In this document: positions 5,240-7,616 of the stretch, in pieces
Layout: the number at the start of each line of letters is the position of its first letter
Position numbering within the stretch: the first letter of the stretch is position 1
DNA from: CBDVBZ01 sp965372355
GTDB taxonomy: Bacteria; Krumholzibacteriota; Krumholzibacteriia; WVZY01
Length of the DNA: 7,616 bases
Direction: 5' to 3'
NCBI GenBank assembly: GCA_965372355.1
Contig: CBDVBZ010000152.1
Span: 1-7,616, forward strand
Program-made: the position numbers and the translations under genes
The notes under the pieces: model-generated
Databases searched by the model: none
Seen by the model: only the letters and a program-made list of their open reading frames with translations
Told to the model about the DNA's origin: nothing

Positions 5240-6928
5240 TCAGAGGACGGATGGCTTCGTTTCGTAGAATGTCGGTGGTTCGTAGGTCCAACCCCGTTTC
5301 AGACGACGCTCCTCGCGAGCGATCATGATCCCCAGGTATCTTCCCACGAACGGCGTTATCAACCGCGATTTGAGGCCGAACTCGCGGTGAATCTCCTTGA
5401 GGGTGCTCGTGATCCTGGCCGACAAGGCCACGTTTGATCGAAACGACCGCTTCGCCGCCCACAGTGCTCCGGCAAGCGTCACGGGGAGATCGCGCGCCTC
5501 CCACGCGAACCGGCGACGGATTCGCAGGTTGGGATGGTTCTTGTATCGCTTCCATCCTTGGAGAACCGTGCGGGCGATCCGGAGAATGCTCGGTCCGTTC
5601 ACAAAGAAGTCGCGACGGAACGCGTTGAGCAGGAACTCGGTTTCCTCGCCATCCCGGATGTGCGGGTGCCGGTAATTGAACTTGAACTGTCCGTGGATAT
5701 CGGCATCCGGACACTCGTTGATGTCAACAAGCGTTCCACGATCCCCGTATTCCTTGTACAGAGGAGTGCCGGGAACAGCCGTGTAGAGCATGAACTGGTG
5801 GAACTCGGTATCGTGACTCACCGCGTAGTCGATCGCGGCGTCCATGTTTTCAAGTGTGTGCTCTTCGAGGCCGATGATCGTGGAACCGAGGACGCAGATT
5901 CCGTGTGCTTGCAAGGTGCGTACGAGTTCGCGCGTGTCCACTCCCCGGACCTTTGCGTACTGGGAGTTCTCCCCCTCAAGCCCCATCCAGACCCATGAGA
6001 TTCCCAGACCGACGAGTTGCTCGATGGAATACGAGCGCAGCACCTTTGCCGAACTGAAGATGTACAGCGACCAGGCCTTGTTGTTTTCCACCATGAGATC
6101 CAGCAATCTGAGTGCGCGCTTTCGATGCAGCAGAAAGTTTTCGTCCATCACGAAGAACGACTTCACGTCCATAGCCTTTTCGCAGTCGCACATCACTTCG
6201 AAGAGTTCGTCACCGGTCTTGTAGAAGTCGATGAACTTACCTTTACCGCCAAACATTGCAGAAGTCGAACAGAAGTTGCATCCCATGGGACAGCCCACCG
6301 AGGGGATCAGGGCTGCAGTTTGTTCACCCGGTTTTTCCCTGAGCTTTACACCCATCGTGCGCGTGCCAATACCGGAGACGATGTGAGGATGACGGACCGG
6401 CTGGCTCGGATCCTGCGAAAGGAACTCTCGCATCCAGCGTATACCCTCGCCCATCACAATGTGGTCAGCGTCGATCTTTTCGTCCAGATTCGGGAGATTC
6501 GCGATGTGGCCACCGACGACGATTGTGGCCTCCGGAAGATGCTGGCGGATCACACTGCACATCTTCGTGACTTTTCCCACGTTGACTGCGATCGAACTGA
6601 TCCCCACGATGTCGTACCGGTGGGTTCTGACTTCCTGCACAAAACGGTCGAGCGTAGGGAAGTCGAGCAGTGTGCACGGGGCATCGAGATTCGTCTGGAT
6701 CATCATCAATCCCCATGAGCGGTGGTGCATCCGGAGCGAAAAGGCACGTTGCACGCGTGTCACCTGATTGTGGTAGAGCTCCATCGGGTTGATTGCTCGA
6801 CTCCCGTACTCGTCGTCCTGCGCATAGGGACCGAACACACTGGTGAGCAGAACGCGGGCGTTCTTTCCCAGCGGGTGAAGGGGATGGGCGGTGGTGTCGT
6901 CCTTAACAGATTGAGTGCTTTCAGCCAA
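5240..6928 (-). CDS. Cobalamin-binding domain radical SAM protein, function unknown
   Basis: A 562-aa protein. Residues about 25-200 form a Rossmann-like B12-binding domain (YDIVGISSIAVN near 105-116, TIVVGGHIAN at 135-144, DHIVMGEG at 155-162). The radical SAM core follows, with C213-x3-C217-x2-C220 in SVGCPMGCNFCSTSAMFGGK for the [4Fe-4S] cluster, and MDENFLL and GLEGENSQYAK later in the barrel. The classic DxHxxG B12 ligand motif is not seen, as in many enzymes of this class. Related enzymes methylate unactivated carbons or form C-C bonds in lipids, cofactors or natural products (known of the superfamily); the substrate here is unknown. The C-terminal 110 residues are basic and lack clear membrane segments. 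The start is TTG (6926-6928), because GGAGG lies 8 nt upstream and the next Met is residue 49. It is transcribed towards the saccharopine-dehydrogenase-like gene. Confidence 0.88.
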   Translation of the reverse strand: MAESTQSVKDDTTAHPLHPLGKNARVLLTSVFGPYAQDDEYGSRAINPMELYHNQVTRVQRAFSLRMHHRSWGLMMIQTNLDAPCTLLDFPTLDRFVQEVRTHRYDIVGISSIAVNVGKVTKMCSVIRQHLPEATIVVGGHIANLPNLDEKIDADHIVMGEGIRWMREFLSQDPSQPVRHPHIVSGIGTRTMGVKLREKPGEQTAALIPSVGCPMGCNFCSTSAMFGGKGKFIDFYKTGDELFEVMCDCEKAMDVKSFFVMDENFLLHRKRALRLLDLMVENNKAWSLYIFSSAKVLRSYSIEQLVGLGISWVWMGLEGENSQYAKVRGVDTRELVRTLQAHGICVLGSTIIGLEEHTLENMDAAIDYAVSHDTEFHQFMLYTAVPGTPLYKEYGDRGTLVDINECPDADIHGQFKFNYRHPHIRDGEETEFLLNAFRRDFFVNGPSILRIARTVLQGWKRYKNHPNLRIRRRFAWEARDLPVTLAGALWAAKRSFRSNVALSARITSTLKEIHREFGLKSRLITPFVGRYLGIMIAREERRLKRGWTYEPPTFYETKPSVL

Positions 6929-6936
6929 CGTACCTA

Positions 6937-6941
6937 CCTCC
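6937..6941 (-). promoter_or_regulatory. Shine-Dalgarno site deciding the TTG start of the radical SAM gene
   Basis: On the minus strand GGAGG, within GGAGGTAGG, lies 8 nt before TTG 6928. No ATG or GTG occurs between it and residue 49, so the TTG is the likely start. Confidence 0.75.
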
Positions 6942-7015
6942 GGAAATGCACTGGATAATGACGGGAAGCGCGATCACGCCCTCGGGCAGCATTCGCACAC
7001 TTGGGATCGAGACTA

Positions 7016-7117
7016 TCAATATCTCGGGCAAAGTGTCAACGAACACCAGCGGTTCCTGCCTGAGAAACACGTTGCCAAAAGTGTGGTGAAAAACACCGTT
7101 GCCAGCAGCACAACCAT
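7016..7117 (-). CDS. Possible 33-aa hydrophobic small protein
   Basis: ATG at 7117 opens a 33-codon frame beginning MVVLLATVFFTTLLATCFSG, enough for one membrane helix, then a short polar tail. The stop is 87 bp before the radical SAM start. The sequence before the ATG is G-rich but has no clean SD. The adjacent frame continues with hydrophobic sequence (ILIVSIPS, VIALPVII), so this may be a decayed membrane protein gene or chance. Confidence 0.2.
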   Translation of the reverse strand: MVVLLATVFFTTLLATCFSGRNRWCSLTLCPRY

Positions 7118-7137
7118 GCCGGCGATACCCGCCCCGT

Positions 7138-7233
7138 GATGGAAATGGCGTCCCCGACGGAGCAGCGCTCGAACCCCGCCCATTCAACTAAACGAGGCTC
7201 AAGTCTCATAAATTCAACAGGTTGAACGGCTGG
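7138..7233 (+). repeat. Dispersed intergenic repeat, copy C (diverged)
   Basis: The hairpin box at 7148-7176 (GCGTCCCCGACGG...CGCTCGAACCC) matches copy A at 24 of 29 positions. The second box at 7209-7233 (AATTCAACAGGTTGAACGG) matches 3449-3473. The middle differs and is about 27 bp shorter than in copy A. Orientation is the same as in copies A and B. Confidence 0.65.
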
Positions 7234-7250
7234 CGGCGCAGGACAACTCA

Positions 7251-7295
7251 TGACAGCAGTGGTTCCTTGATACCGGATTCCGTCCTGAGCTGTCA
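7251..7295 (-). terminator. Inverted repeat downstream of the Kef-like gene
   Basis: Arms TGACAGC (7251-7257) and GCTGTCA (7289-7295) are perfectly complementary around a 31-nt loop, 42 nt after the Kef-like stop on the minus strand. There is no T-run after the stem, so terminator function is doubtful. Confidence 0.2.
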
Positions 7296-7337
7296 GAACA
7301 TTGATCCTCAACGGAGCGACGTTAGAATCGGCGAGCA

Positions 7338-7616
7338 TCATTCTATTGCGCGCTCTCCCAGAGCCTCTCGTATCGCCGAGACGATTCGGAGACCGACTTC
7401 CGTTTCCTCGTCGACCACGACCCCCGCTCCTGCGTGCGTCAATTCCGAGGCGTATCGGTGATATCGGGAACGTGTGACAATAAGAGCCGTACGCCCCACG
7501 GCGCGTACTTGTGCGGTAATCTGCCTGGCTGTAGCCGGATCGGGCACCGTCACGGCGACGGCTTTCGCCGACGCCACTCCCACGCGCTGCAACAACTCCC
7601 ACCGGGTCGCGTCGCC
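7338..7616 (-). CDS. C-terminal fragment of a Kef/TrkA-type (RCK_N) potassium transporter protein, truncated by window edge
   Basis: The minus-strand frame is open from the right edge to the TGA at 7338-7340. It begins GDATRWELLQRVGVASAKAV, the conserved end of a RCK/TrkA-N nucleotide-binding domain, where GDAT...LL...GV..A is typical. AVAVTVPDPATARQI and the closing strands (GAGVVVDEETEVGLRIVSAI) follow. In this family the domain binds NAD(H) or nucleotides on the cytosolic side and gates a K+/H+ antiporter or K+ channel. The N-terminal transporter and the GxGxxG loop would lie outside the window. The protein ends soon after RCK_N with no RCK_C domain, which fits CPA2/KefB-like proteins of that form. 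An in-frame TTG at 7595 is an internal Leu, not the start. Confidence 0.8.
   Translation of the reverse strand, partial: GDATRWELLQRVGVASAKAVAVTVPDPATARQITAQVRAVGRTALIVTRSRYHRYASELTHAGAGVVVDEETEVGLRIVSAIREALGERAIE

Larger units (their letters stand above)
6929..7337. other. 409-bp gene-free interval
   Basis: This gap between the Kef-like gene and the radical SAM gene holds the SD above, a possible 33-codon hydrophobic minus-strand frame (7016-7117), dispersed repeat copy C, and an imperfect hairpin after the Kef-like stop. No established gene or clear sigma-70 promoter was recognised. Confidence 0.55.

Noticed and set aside
5109..5714. 201-codon minus frame overlapping the radical SAM gene
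   Set aside because: It lies within and antisense-frame-shifted to a well-supported gene, has no domain, and its end is dispersed repeat copy B.
3351..7233. CRISPR array
   Set aside because: The copies are about 1.8-2 kb apart, separated by genes, and 70-120 bp long.
7036..7602. 188-codon minus frame across the Kef-like end and repeat copy C
   Set aside because: It is a shadow of the Kef-like frame, arginine and glycine rich, with no motif. It does carry the repeat-encoded peptide, noted separately.

Overview
The window is bacterial, of moderately high GC, with compact genes and canonical Shine-Dalgarno sites. The phylum cannot be fixed from the sequence. The combination of an inositol-phosphate cytidylyltransferase/DIPP synthase fusion, a LYS9-type saccharopine dehydrogenase, a B12-dependent radical SAM protein and a Kef-type transporter suggests an environmental, possibly thermophilic or stress-adapted bacterium. 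This is inference only.

Left block, + strand (1-3172): the 3' part of an ImmA/IrrE-family peptidase-like gene whose HExxH motif reads HGMAH. It is followed by an inositol-monophosphatase-fold protein that overlaps, by 17 bp, a bifunctional IPCT/DIPPS gene (cytidylyltransferase domain plus membrane CDP-alcohol phosphotransferase domain). These last two genes form a translationally coupled pair. They read as the end of a di-myo-inositol-phosphate (DIP) type pathway: activation of inositol-1-phosphate with CTP, condensation to the phosphorylated diester, and possibly removal of the remaining phosphate by the upstream phosphatase-like protein.

Middle block: a 521-bp gene-free interval (3173-3693) is rich in inverted and direct repeats. 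It precedes a + strand saccharopine-dehydrogenase-like gene (3694-5022) that contains a small heptanucleotide tandem repeat near its 3' end.

Right block, - strand: a 562-aa cobalamin-binding radical SAM protein of unknown substrate (5240-6928, TTG start with a strong SD) converges on the saccharopine dehydrogenase-like gene. Upstream of it is a 409-bp gene-free interval. The window then ends inside the C-terminal part of a Kef/TrkA-type potassium transporter subunit.

The most unusual non-coding signal is a dispersed repeat present three times in the same orientation, once in each of the three main intergenic regions (about 3351, 5152 and 7138). Copies A and B are 67/70 identical. The third is diverged, but shares both the hairpin box and a second box with copy A. 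No CRISPR array, rRNA, tRNA or recognisable insertion sequence was found.
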